From positions 248,001 through 312,000 of the forward strand of contig NZ_WSSC01000003.1 of the NCBI RefSeq assembly GCF_009792895.1: DNA of 64,000 nt. Direction: 5' to 3'. Shown piece after piece: positions 56,542-64,000 of the stretch (position 1 is the stretch's first letter; each line of letters opens with the position of its first letter). The position numbers and the translations under genes are program-made. The DNA is from Pigmentibacter ruber. GTDB taxonomy: Bacteria > Bdellovibrionota_B > Oligoflexia > Silvanigrellales > Silvanigrellaceae. The notes below the pieces were generated by a model. The model saw nothing but the letters and a program-made list of their open reading frames with translations, was not told where the DNA came from and searched no databases.

Positions 56542-56870
56542 CTTAATCCCCCATTCCTTAAAAAGTCATCTTTTTCTAATCTTAATATTAAATTAAATTA
56601 GAATATATAAGCTTAAATTAAAAAATGTAAACATAAAAATAAAAATTTAAGGATTTTTTTAGATAAAATAGAATAATTCTAATTTTAAAACTATATTAAG
56701 TTACTTTAATTATTATTTTGTCTTTTTTAATTTTCTACAATTAAATACAATTATATAAATACTTATTTATGATAGATATCCAAAATAAAAAACAATAAAA
56801 AAATTAGAAATTTTATAATTCTATGTTAAATTTATTTTTATAAATTTTAATTTTTTTTGTGAAGGATAAT
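56542..56870. other. AT-rich intergenic gap, no gene seen
   Basis: About 330 bases between the ParB-like gene and the divergent ethanolamine permease. It is extremely AT-rich and holds no open frame, tRNA or hairpin with a GC stem that I can support. It must contain promoters for both divergent genes. Confidence 0.6.
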
Positions 56871-58256
56871 ATGGAAATAAAAGAGGATAAATTAAAACCT
56901 GTTTTGGGAACATTTCAACTTTGGGGTATTGCTGTAGGACTTGTTATTTCTGGAGAGTATTTTGGTTGGAGTTATGGTTGGGGTAGCGCAGGAACTTTAG
57001 GATTCTTAATTACTTTTTTTCTAATATCATCTTTGTACTTTACTTTCATATTTAGTTTTACAGAATTATCAACAGCAATTCCTCATGCAGGAGGGCCATT
57101 TGCCTATGCTAAAAGAGCATTTGGGCCAATAGGAGGTTACATTGCAGGATTTGCTACTTTAGTAGAATTTTTATTTGCACCTCCAGCAATTGCATTGGCA
57201 ATTGGGGCATATTTAAATGTCCAATTTCCATCTTTGGATCCTAAATGGATAGCATGTTTTTGTTACTTTATTTTTACAATACTAAATATTATAGGTGTGA
57301 GTATTGCTGCAAGTTTTGAATTAATTGTTACAATTTTTGCTATTATAGAATTATTAATTTTTATGGGAGTTGTTTTTCCAGGATTTAAATTAGAAAACTT
57401 TATTAGTAATGGTTGGGCAGGAAGTGATCATTTTTCAATTGCAAGTGTTTCTGGTATTTTAGCTGCTATTCCATTTGCTATCTGGTTCTTTTTAGCTATT
57501 GAAGGTGCTGCAATGGCAGCTGAAGAAGTTAAAAATCCAAGAAAAACTATTCCCAGAGCATTTATTTCTGGAATTATGACTTTAATAGTTCTAGCTCTTG
57601 GTGTCATGATTTTTGCTGGAGGTGTAGGTGATTGGCGGAAATTTGCAAATATTAATGATCCGCTACCCGAAGCTATGAAAGTTATAGTGGGAAACTCAAG
57701 CGGTTGGTTGCACATGCTTGTTTGGTTAGGGTTATTTGGATTAATTGCTTCTTTTCATGGAATTATAATGGGATACTCTCGACAAATATTTGCACTTTCA
57801 CGAGAAGGATATTTACCTAGTTTTTTGGCAAAAATACATCCTACTTTTAAAACTCCTTATGTTGCTATATTTGCTGGAAGTATTTTTGGAGTATTAGTTA
57901 TTTTTAGTGATAATATTATTAAAATTCAAGGCCAGACTCTCAGTGCTAGTATTGTTATTATGTCAGTATTTGGTGCTATAATTATGTATATAATATCTAT
58001 GTTTTCATTAATAAAATTAAGAAAGAAAGAACCTGAACTTGAACGTCCTTTTCGAGCTCCATTTTATCCTTATTTTCCAATAATAGCTTTAATATTGTCT
58101 TTTATAAGTTTAGTTTCAATGCTCTATTTTAATTTTGTTCTAGCAATTATATTTTTTGTTTTATGTATTTTATGCGGATTTTATTCAGTATTCTTTTATA
58201 ATAAAAGAAGAAAAAATAAAAATAATAATGAAATTCCTGCAAATCAGCTTGAATGA
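56871..58256 (+). CDS. Ethanolamine-type APC permease
   Basis: I use the ATG at 56871 (MEIKEDKLKPVLGTF); AAGGA lies just upstream, and the GTG at 56859 overlaps that site. A 461-residue polytopic protein with about 12 membrane helices. The pattern WGIAVGLVISGEYFGWSYGW, then AEEVKNPRKTIPRAFISG and IMGYSRQIFALSREGYLP, is that of the ethanolamine permease branch of the amino acid-polyamine-organocation family. No ethanolamine ammonia-lyase or microcompartment genes are in the window, so use as nitrogen source or transport of a related amine is open. Its 3' end overlaps the convergent permease. Confidence 0.85.
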   Translation: MEIKEDKLKPVLGTFQLWGIAVGLVISGEYFGWSYGWGSAGTLGFLITFFLISSLYFTFIFSFTELSTAIPHAGGPFAYAKRAFGPIGGYIAGFATLVEFLFAPPAIALAIGAYLNVQFPSLDPKWIACFCYFIFTILNIIGVSIAASFELIVTIFAIIELLIFMGVVFPGFKLENFISNGWAGSDHFSIASVSGILAAIPFAIWFFLAIEGAAMAAEEVKNPRKTIPRAFISGIMTLIVLALGVMIFAGGVGDWRKFANINDPLPEAMKVIVGNSSGWLHMLVWLGLFGLIASFHGIIMGYSRQIFALSREGYLPSFLAKIHPTFKTPYVAIFAGSIFGVLVIFSDNIIKIQGQTLSASIVIMSVFGAIIMYIISMFSLIKLRKKEPELERPFRAPFYPYFPIIALILSFISLVSMLYFNFVLAIIFFVLCILCGFYSVFFYNKRRKNKNNNEIPANQLE

Positions 58257-59827
58257 TTATTAAGAATTTTTTGATATATATCATTTGTTTCTTTTTCGCT
58301 GATTGCAGTTTTTTGTGCATAGATGAATACTACTAAACTTGTAAATGCTATAACAACAAAGTCTAACTGCATAGAAATAACCCCTAACCCACCTTTATAA
58401 GTACCGAGATAAGAAACAATTCCTGATAGCAATAAATAAAGTAATAACCAACTAAACGATTTCAAGGATAGTGTTTCTTTGCGTGCTGATTTGCTTAAAT
58501 TATGCGATAAAACAAATACAAAAACTCCAAGTCCAACTGCAACAAAAAGTTTCCAAACTGTTTCCCAACCTGTCCACTGCAACATGAGATTACAAACATA
58601 GAATGATAAGAACGAAAGAAATTTAGGATAAGGTAGTTTAAATGGCCTAGATAAGTGTGGAAGATTTTTTCTAAAAATTGGTAAACAAATTGGCCCACAA
58701 GCAAGAGAGAGAACAATTGCAGCGGATAAAAATGCAATCATGGATTGCCATCCGGAAAAAGGTAGAAAAAATAACATTCCAATTAAAAAGTTAACTAATA
58801 TTGCCGTCCAAGGAATTGAAAAGCGATTTACTTTAGAAAATGCTTTTGGCGCATCTCCTTGAATACTCATTGAATATAAAATTCTAGAAGAAGATGCTAC
58901 AAAGCCGACTGCAGTTCCAAAGGGAGAAATAATTGCGTCAAAGTAAAGAATTTTTACCATAAAAGCAAATCCTAAGGCTATAAATATACCCGCAAATGGG
59001 CCAGCATCGCCTGTAAAACTAATTTTATCCCAGCCATTTGTAATAGCAGTAGGCTCAACTGATAGGATAAATCCAATTTGTAAAATAACATATAAAGCCA
59101 TACTTGCTAAAATTGAACCAAATAAAGCAAATGGAATTGATTTTTGTGGGTTTTTTGCTTCTCCTGCAAGAAAAATGGCAGTCTGAAAACCAAAAAATGA
59201 GAAGCTAACCCCACCAATAGAGATGGAAGAAAGTAATCCGTTAAATCCAAATGGAAAAAATTCATGGGAAGTTAAATTTTCTGGATGGATATTAGTTGAT
59301 AAGAGTAATATCGCAACTCCTACTGGAATGATTAATTTCCAGATGACAACAAATTTATTTGTTTCGGCCATAAATTTAACGCCAACGATATTAATAAATG
59401 ATAAGATTGCCATTAATAAAGTTGCGAATAATAGCCCCTTACCAGTCAGCGTATCAACTCCATTTATTTTTTCCATAAGATTAGGAATGTAGTTAGATGC
59501 ATACTGCAAGACTGCTTGTACTTCAATTGGCGCTACGACCATTGTCCATAGCCAAGTGATCCATGCAAAAATAGCACCGGTCATTTTGCCATGACTGAGT
59601 AATGAATAAGCAGTAGATCCTCCACTTAGAGGAAGCATTGTAGATAATTCAGCAAAAGTTAAAGCAATAATACCAACGCAAAATCCACCTAAAATCCAAG
59701 CAAGTATTGCGGCAGGACCTGCTGATTGGGCAGTGTAGAAGGAACCAAAAAGCCAACCTGAACCAACCATAGAGCCAATAGATAAAAACAAAAGACTTGT
59801 TTTGGAAATATTTCGTTTAAGTTGCAT
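58244..59827 (-). CDS. Amino acid permease, APC family
   Basis: A 527-residue polytopic membrane protein. It has the N-terminal SIGSMVGSGWLFGSFYTAQSAG pattern (first helix of APC transporters), LAGEAKNPQKSIPFALFGS and 12 or so helices. The C-terminal 60 residues extend the usual 460-residue length with two more hydrophobic stretches. The substrate cannot be told from sequence. It is convergent with the ethanolamine-type permease, with 13 bases of overlap, and divergent from the pseudouridine synthase downstream. Confidence 0.88.
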   Translation of the reverse strand: MQLKRNISKTSLLFLSIGSMVGSGWLFGSFYTAQSAGPAAILAWILGGFCVGIIALTFAELSTMLPLSGGSTAYSLLSHGKMTGAIFAWITWLWTMVVAPIEVQAVLQYASNYIPNLMEKINGVDTLTGKGLLFATLLMAILSFINIVGVKFMAETNKFVVIWKLIIPVGVAILLLSTNIHPENLTSHEFFPFGFNGLLSSISIGGVSFSFFGFQTAIFLAGEAKNPQKSIPFALFGSILASMALYVILQIGFILSVEPTAITNGWDKISFTGDAGPFAGIFIALGFAFMVKILYFDAIISPFGTAVGFVASSSRILYSMSIQGDAPKAFSKVNRFSIPWTAILVNFLIGMLFFLPFSGWQSMIAFLSAAIVLSLACGPICLPIFRKNLPHLSRPFKLPYPKFLSFLSFYVCNLMLQWTGWETVWKLFVAVGLGVFVFVLSHNLSKSARKETLSLKSFSWLLLYLLLSGIVSYLGTYKGGLGVISMQLDFVVIAFTSLVVFIYAQKTAISEKETNDIYQKILNNHSS

Positions 59828-59980
59828 ATTTTTACTTTACCTTTTGAAAAGTTTGTAGAGTCTTTGGTCTACCATGTAGTAAGACTAAAGAGACTTTGAT
59901 AGGCATGTATGCAATAAAAACCTTGGCCTGTCATCCAGTTTTTTTAATTTTTTTGTAACATATTATTTTAAGGTATAAAT

Positions 59981-60967
59981 ATGCTGAAAACGGTTAGTGC
60001 TAAAGTCTCTGAAGTTCATAAAGGAGAAAGATTTGATGTTGTAGCTACATATCTCTTCCCAAATTTAAGTAGAAAGAGGATCAAAAACATAATTGATTCT
60101 GGAGGTGCGTATTTAAATAAAAAAAGGATTAAAATCGCAAAAACAGAAGTAAAACTAGGAGATAAAATTGAACTCTTTTGGGAAGAGGTTAATTCTGATA
60201 ATGTGCAAACAAGTTCTATAAAGCAATTAAATATAAAAAATAACTTAGATATAAAATTGGATTTTGATACATTAATTTTTGAAAATGATTTATTTTATAT
60301 TATTAATAAACCTGCAGGAGTGGCTTCTCAAGCAACTTTAACTTCAAGTACAGATACAATTTTCCACTTATTAAATAAAGTTTATCCTCAAAAATTTGAT
60401 TTAAAAAAAATGTTTCTTGTTCATAGATTAGACAAAGATACTTCTGGATTAATGATTATAGCTAAAAATACAGAAGTACAAAAGAAATTTGAAAATTTAT
60501 TCAAGGATAAATTAATTGAAAAAAATTATTTAGCTTTATGTTTTTATAAACCAAAACAAAATGAGGGAGAATTATCTTTTCCTATTGCTAAAGATAGTAA
60601 CAGAAAAAATTGTTACTTTGCAATTACTAATCCAAATTCTAAAAATAAAAATGCAAAAGAAGCCTTTACAAGATATAAATTATTGAATTATTATAGTGAT
60701 GCAAATATTTCTTTATTATCCTGTTTTCCTAAAACTGGCAGAACACATCAAATAAGAGTGCATTTAAATGCTATAGGATGTCCAATATTGGGTGATAAAA
60801 CTTATTCACAAAATATTTATGGACATAAATATTATCAAATAGCATTAAGACATATGCTACATGCGTGTTATTTGAAATTTCAATTAGATGGTCAGAATTT
60901 TGAATTCAATTTAGATATGCCGAAAGATTTTAAAAGTATAATAGAAACTATAGAAGCTGTTAAATAA
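59981..60967 (+). CDS. Pseudouridine synthase, RluA family
   Basis: A 328-residue RNA-modifying enzyme. An S4-type RNA-binding domain opens the protein (SRKRIKNIIDSGGAYLNKKR), then the RluA-type catalytic domain with HRLDKDTSGLMIIAKN (catalytic Asp in RLDxDTSG), TRYKLL and GRTHQIRVHLNAIGCPILGD. The presence of S4 fits RluC/RluD-like 23S rRNA enzymes, but I cannot say which uridine is changed. It stands alone as a transcription unit as far as can be judged, with AAGG 8 bases before the ATG. Confidence 0.9.
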   Translation: MLKTVSAKVSEVHKGERFDVVATYLFPNLSRKRIKNIIDSGGAYLNKKRIKIAKTEVKLGDKIELFWEEVNSDNVQTSSIKQLNIKNNLDIKLDFDTLIFENDLFYIINKPAGVASQATLTSSTDTIFHLLNKVYPQKFDLKKMFLVHRLDKDTSGLMIIAKNTEVQKKFENLFKDKLIEKNYLALCFYKPKQNEGELSFPIAKDSNRKNCYFAITNPNSKNKNAKEAFTRYKLLNYYSDANISLLSCFPKTGRTHQIRVHLNAIGCPILGDKTYSQNIYGHKYYQIALRHMLHACYLKFQLDGQNFEFNLDMPKDFKSIIETIEAVK

Positions 60968-61099
60968 TTTTATAGCACTATTATGTCATATAAGCTTGAA
61001 AATATTTTGATATAGTTTTATCAAAAAAGAATCTTGATTTATTGTTTTGTAAAAAGCAATCGCTCTGCCAAGAGATACACAACTCAAAGGAGGATAGGC

Positions 61100-62332
61100 A
61101 TGTCTTATAAATTGATTACTGTTCCACAAGGTGGAGCTCATATAAAAGCTGATGCAAATGGTAAAATTGAAGTACCTGACAATCCTGTAATTCCTTATAT
61201 TGAAGGGGATGGGACAGGTCCTGATATTTGGAATGCTTCACAAATGGTTTTTGATGCTGCAGTTCAAAAAGCCTATGGCGGCAAAAAGAAAATTCACTGG
61301 ATGGAAGTACCAGCTGGAGAAAAATCTTTTAATAAACACGGAAATTGGTTACCTGATGAGACAATTGACGCCATTAAAGAATTTAGAGTGGCAATCAAAG
61401 GCCCTCTTACTACACCAGTTGGTGGTGGAATTCGTAGTTTGAACGTTGCATTAAGACAAATTCTGGATCTTTATCAATGCGTTCGTCCTGTCAAATGGTA
61501 TACAAATGTTCCTTCTCCTGTGCGTGAGCCACAAAAAGTTAATATGTGCATTTTTCGCGAAAATACAGAAGATATTTATGCAGGTATTGAATTCAAAGCT
61601 GGTACAGAAGAACAAAAAAAATTACGTGAGTTTTTAGCAAATACATTAGGAAAAAAAGTTCGTGAAGACTCTGGTTTAGGAATTAAACCGGTAAGTGAAT
61701 TTGGCTCTAAGAGACTTGTAAGAGCTGCAATTAATTATGCAATTAAAAATAAATGCAAAAGCGTTACTTTAGTTCATAAAGGTAACATTATGAAATTCAC
61801 AGAAGGCGCTTTCCGTGATTGGGGTTATGAAGTTGCGAAAACAGAATTTAGGGAACATTGCGTTACATGGGAAGAATGTAATGGGAATGTTCCAGCTGGT
61901 AAAATTCTTGTTAAAGATGCTATTGCTGATAACATGTTTCAACAAGCTCTTTTACGTCCAGATGAATATGAAGTTCTAGCTTGTACCAACCTAAATGGTG
62001 ATTACCTATCAGATGCTCTTGCTGCACAAGTTGGTGGCTTAGGAATTGCTCCAGGCGCAAACATAGGTGATGGTTATGCTTTATTTGAAGCAACTCATGG
62101 TACAGCGCCAAAATATGCAGGTCAGGATAAAGTTAACCCAGGTTCTGTTATTTTAAGTGGTAATATGATGTTTGAGTATCTTGGGTGGAATGAAGTTGTT
62201 ACATTAATTGAAAAGGCTTTTGAAAAAACTCTTGCGCAAAAAGTTGTAACTTATGATTTTGCACGTCAATTAAGTGGTGCAAGAGAAGTGAAATGTTCTG
62301 AGTTTGCAAAAGCTATTATTTCTAATATGTAA
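61100..62332 (+). CDS. icd: Isocitrate dehydrogenase, NADP-dependent
   Basis: I use the ATG at 61100 ([12 protein letters not shown]), with AAAGGAGG 5 bases before it; the upstream start at 61034 adds 22 unrelated residues. A 410-residue TCA-cycle enzyme of the E. coli type: [25 protein letters not shown] (the Ser is the site that the AceK kinase phosphorylates in enteric bacteria), [14 protein letters not shown] and [19 protein letters not shown]. It makes 2-oxoglutarate and NADPH. Nothing unusual in length. It is followed 23 bases later by the DUF2914-like gene. Confidence 0.96.
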   Translation: MSYKLITVPQGGAHIKADANGKIEVPDNPVIPYIEGDGTGPDIWNASQMVFDAAVQKAYGGKKKIHWMEVPAGEKSFNKHGNWLPDETIDAIKEFRVAIKGPLTTPVGGGIRSLNVALRQILDLYQCVRPVKWYTNVPSPVREPQKVNMCIFRENTEDIYAGIEFKAGTEEQKKLREFLANTLGKKVREDSGLGIKPVSEFGSKRLVRAAINYAIKNKCKSVTLVHKGNIMKFTEGAFRDWGYEVAKTEFREHCVTWEECNGNVPAGKILVKDAIADNMFQQALLRPDEYEVLACTNLNGDYLSDALAAQVGGLGIAPGANIGDGYALFEATHGTAPKYAGQDKVNPGSVILSGNMMFEYLGWNEVVTLIEKAFEKTLAQKVVTYDFARQLSGAREVKCSEFAKAIISNM

Positions 62333-62355
62333 AGTTTTTGTATTGATGAGGTCAT

Positions 62356-63417
62356 TTGAAGTATTTAAGTACTGCAAAAAGTGTTTATAGCAAGTATTCT
62401 CGTCTTTTGCCCTGGGCGAGCTTAATTTGGGGTATTGCTTCGAGCTTCTGGCTTACAAGAGATTATTCCAAAGCATACCGTTTGGGGCTATTTACAATTG
62501 CATTTTTTATTTTAATTATTTTAATGTCAACTTGGTATAGTTACATTACTAGAATTTCGCAAAAAAATCAAAGTAACTTAAAAAAAATTCATATTAATAT
62601 TCATAAACAAAAAGATTTATTTGAATTTGTGGGACTTACTATCACACAATATTTTATCCAGTATATTTTTATGTTTTGTATTCCTTTTTTATATTTTAGA
62701 CAGGAATGGATATGGCTATTTTTTTGTTCGTTTTTTGTTGGAATGACTCTTTGGGATCCATTTTGGATACGTCTCTTTAAAATTCAACTATTTCGATTAT
62801 TTTTAAGATTAATTGCTACTTGCATGGTTTTTGGATTTTTATTTGCAGTTTTTTTTCCACAATTTATTGATTATTATTATGTTTGGTTCACTATTATATG
62901 CTTTTCAGTTATTTTTCCTTGGAATTCGCTGTTTTTAAAACAAGAAATAAATATTCCAGAAATAGCAGCCTCATTTATATTAACAATTTTTATTGCAATT
63001 CATTCATTTATTCCGTCTGAATACCAATTTCCTGTTATTTCTATTTGGGTTGAAAATAGTAACTATTCAATAGATAAGCCTGGCAACAAATCTTATGAAT
63101 TAATTAATGGAAATATAAAATCTAGAAAAGATTTTATCAGTACATTAAATGCCGGAAAACAAATTTGTGCAATATCTCCGATTATTGCACCTGCAGGATT
63201 TTACTCAAAAATATATCATGAATGGTATATAGATGATCGTTTTGTTGATAAAATTACTTTACCTTCAATTTCTGGCTCAGATATTAATGAGCAGCATAGT
63301 ACATACTCATGCAAAAAGTTTTTTTTAAATTTAAAAACAGTGAAAAAGATTACAACAAAAATTTATCTTAAAAATGGAATTTATGTAGGAAGGCAATTTT
63401 TAATAATTTCAGATTGA
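62356..63417 (+). CDS. Membrane protein with a DUF2914-like C-terminus
   Basis: A 353-residue protein starting at TTG (GAGG 7 bases upstream). About seven hydrophobic segments lie between residues 15 and 225. The C-terminal 110 residues (ISPIIAPAGFYSKIYHEWYIDD, then LPSISGSD and a closing YVGRQFLIIS) match the pattern of DUF2914 (IAPAGxxxxIYHxWYxDG, GR at the end), a domain found in membrane-associated proteins of Gram-negative bacteria. The role is unknown. It overlaps the convergent YkgJ-like gene by 37 bases. Confidence 0.75.
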   Translation: MKYLSTAKSVYSKYSRLLPWASLIWGIASSFWLTRDYSKAYRLGLFTIAFFILIILMSTWYSYITRISQKNQSNLKKIHINIHKQKDLFEFVGLTITQYFIQYIFMFCIPFLYFRQEWIWLFFCSFFVGMTLWDPFWIRLFKIQLFRLFLRLIATCMVFGFLFAVFFPQFIDYYYVWFTIICFSVIFPWNSLFLKQEINIPEIAASFILTIFIAIHSFIPSEYQFPVISIWVENSNYSIDKPGNKSYELINGNIKSRKDFISTLNAGKQICAISPIIAPAGFYSKIYHEWYIDDRFVDKITLPSISGSDINEQHSTYSCKKFFLNLKTVKKITTKIYLKNGIYVGRQFLIISD

Positions 63418-64000
63418 GCTTCTTCAAGTGCAAGGATATCTTTTTCCGATATTTGATATCCCAAACTAGCTAAAAGTTCAATGTAAAGAGAGAAATCATT
63501 CACCGCATCTGCATATTCATCTTTAATTTCTTCACTAGTTAAGTGTTTTTCTGTTAAAAAACTTTCTAATCCATCTTTCGTGCATAAAGCTGCTAATAGA
63601 ATAGGTAAATGTCCGATAGTACTCCTGCCAAACAATTTTTTTTCATATTCACGAATTTCATCTTGGATATTAGATCCAATCTCATTTGTAATTTCTAGGC
63701 TTCGATGTGGTTGTTTTAATTGGCATTTAGCTGGAGAATCTAGGCTATTAAAAAACTCACATATCAAAGGTCGCATTGTGAAAATACCACAATGACCTGA
63801 AAATTGATTACCTTCTTCTTTTACAAAAAAGGGGCATGGAATTTTTAGGTTTAAAAACTTTTTTTGATCTTGATCTTTGAATGGTAATGTTCCTAAGTCT
63901 TTCGCAAAATCAAAATATTTGCTTGAGTATTCAAATAATTTTGCTGCTAATGTTTGCAAATCATACCCTTCAGCAAGCAATCTATTTAAAAGAACGAAAG
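63381..64000 (-). CDS. Cysteine-rich YkgJ-like protein, partial at the window end
   Basis: The frame remains open to the window edge (FVLLNRLLAEGYDL), so the start is outside and an apparent TTG start at 63980 is not secure. The C-terminal 200 residues are visible. Cysteines in IPCPFF, GHCGIFTMRPLICEFF and AKCQ are spaced as in the YkgJ/FliB-type family of cysteine-rich putative metal-binding proteins (CPFL-x(n)-C-x-IYxxRPxxCRxF). The rest is helical. Its role is unknown. It overlaps the DUF2914-like gene by 37 bases at the 3' ends. Confidence 0.7.
   Translation of the reverse strand, partial: FVLLNRLLAEGYDLQTLAAKLFEYSSKYFDFAKDLGTLPFKDQDQKKFLNLKIPCPFFVKEEGNQFSGHCGIFTMRPLICEFFNSLDSPAKCQLKQPHRSLEITNEIGSNIQDEIREYEKKLFGRSTIGHLPILLAALCTKDGLESFLTEKHLTSEEIKDEYADAVNDFSLYIELLASLGYQISEKDILALEEAQSEIIKNCLPT

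Noticed and set aside
56542-56870. A parS-like or phage attachment site in the gap beside the ParB-like gene
   Set aside because: I saw no TGTTTCACGTGAAACA-like or long direct-repeat sequence; the gap is simply AT-rich.

Overview
The window is AT-rich, densely packed DNA with no rRNA, tRNA, CRISPR array or insertion sequence that I can recognise. It looks like the chromosome of a Gram-negative bacterium. It has a meso-diaminopimelate-type division and cell-wall (dcw) cluster, an F-type ATP synthase whose b part carries the signal-peptide-like leader seen in deltaproteobacterial-type b subunits, lipoproteins, a SurA-like chaperone, a DUF2914-like membrane protein and a probable DUF6178-like protein. 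My best guess is a low-GC member of the Bdellovibrionota/Oligoflexia (Silvanigrella-like), but no ribosomal RNA is present to prove it.

Layout. 1-2.5 kb: the 3' part of a PhoH-like ATPase, parB on the minus strand, a periplasmic binding protein, and two perfect 16-bp parS sites that bracket that binding-protein gene; this suggests the replication-origin domain. 2.6-3.5 kb: a protein with a Fis-like helix-turn-helix. 3.5-9.8 kb: a GC-rich structured spacer, then the F1 part of ATP synthase (a fused b'-b subunit, delta, alpha, gamma, beta, epsilon) and a terminator. 9.8-12.2 kb: a glycosyltransferase and an unknown gene. 12.2-26.8 kb, minus strand: ftsZ, ftsA, ftsQ, murC, ftsW, murD, mraY, murE, ftsI, ftsL, rsmH (3' to 5' order), lacking mraZ, murF, murG, murB and ddl. 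27-31.3 kb: a LysM lipoprotein, another binding protein, then a minus-strand peptidoglycan-recycling set (AmgK-like kinase, MurU-like uridylyltransferase, a P-loop kinase). 31.4-33.9 kb: a reduced UvrA paralogue.

34-40 kb is one plus-strand run: a helical-repeat protein, a CHASE sensor histidine kinase, three response regulators and a receiver-like TPR protein without the phosphoacceptor. 40-44.7 kb: a SurA-like lipoprotein, a small basic protein, a DnaQ-type exonuclease joined to a decayed GIY-YIG module, and a metallo-beta-lactamase-fold hydrolase. 44.8-51.9 kb: a housekeeping run with two unknown proteins, then mnmA, rnc, era, an AT-hook/Asn-Gln-rich protein and coaE. 51.9-64 kb is more accessory: a zinc-ribbon membrane protein, a GNAT-like protein, a secreted alkylsulfatase, a solo ParB-like helix-turn-helix protein, two APC permeases, an RluA-type pseudouridine synthase, isocitrate dehydrogenase, a DUF2914-like membrane protein and a cysteine-rich YkgJ-like protein cut by the window end.

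The most unusual items are the b'-b fusion, an FtsA whose nucleotide-binding motifs are degenerate, a UvrA paralogue that combines loss of the insertion domain with a matched set of changes at one ATP site, the kinase/multi-receiver/pseudo-receiver operon, and a ParB-like protein that has the DNA-binding and C-terminal parts but no CTPase domain. All functional calls come from reading the translated sequence; no database search was run.
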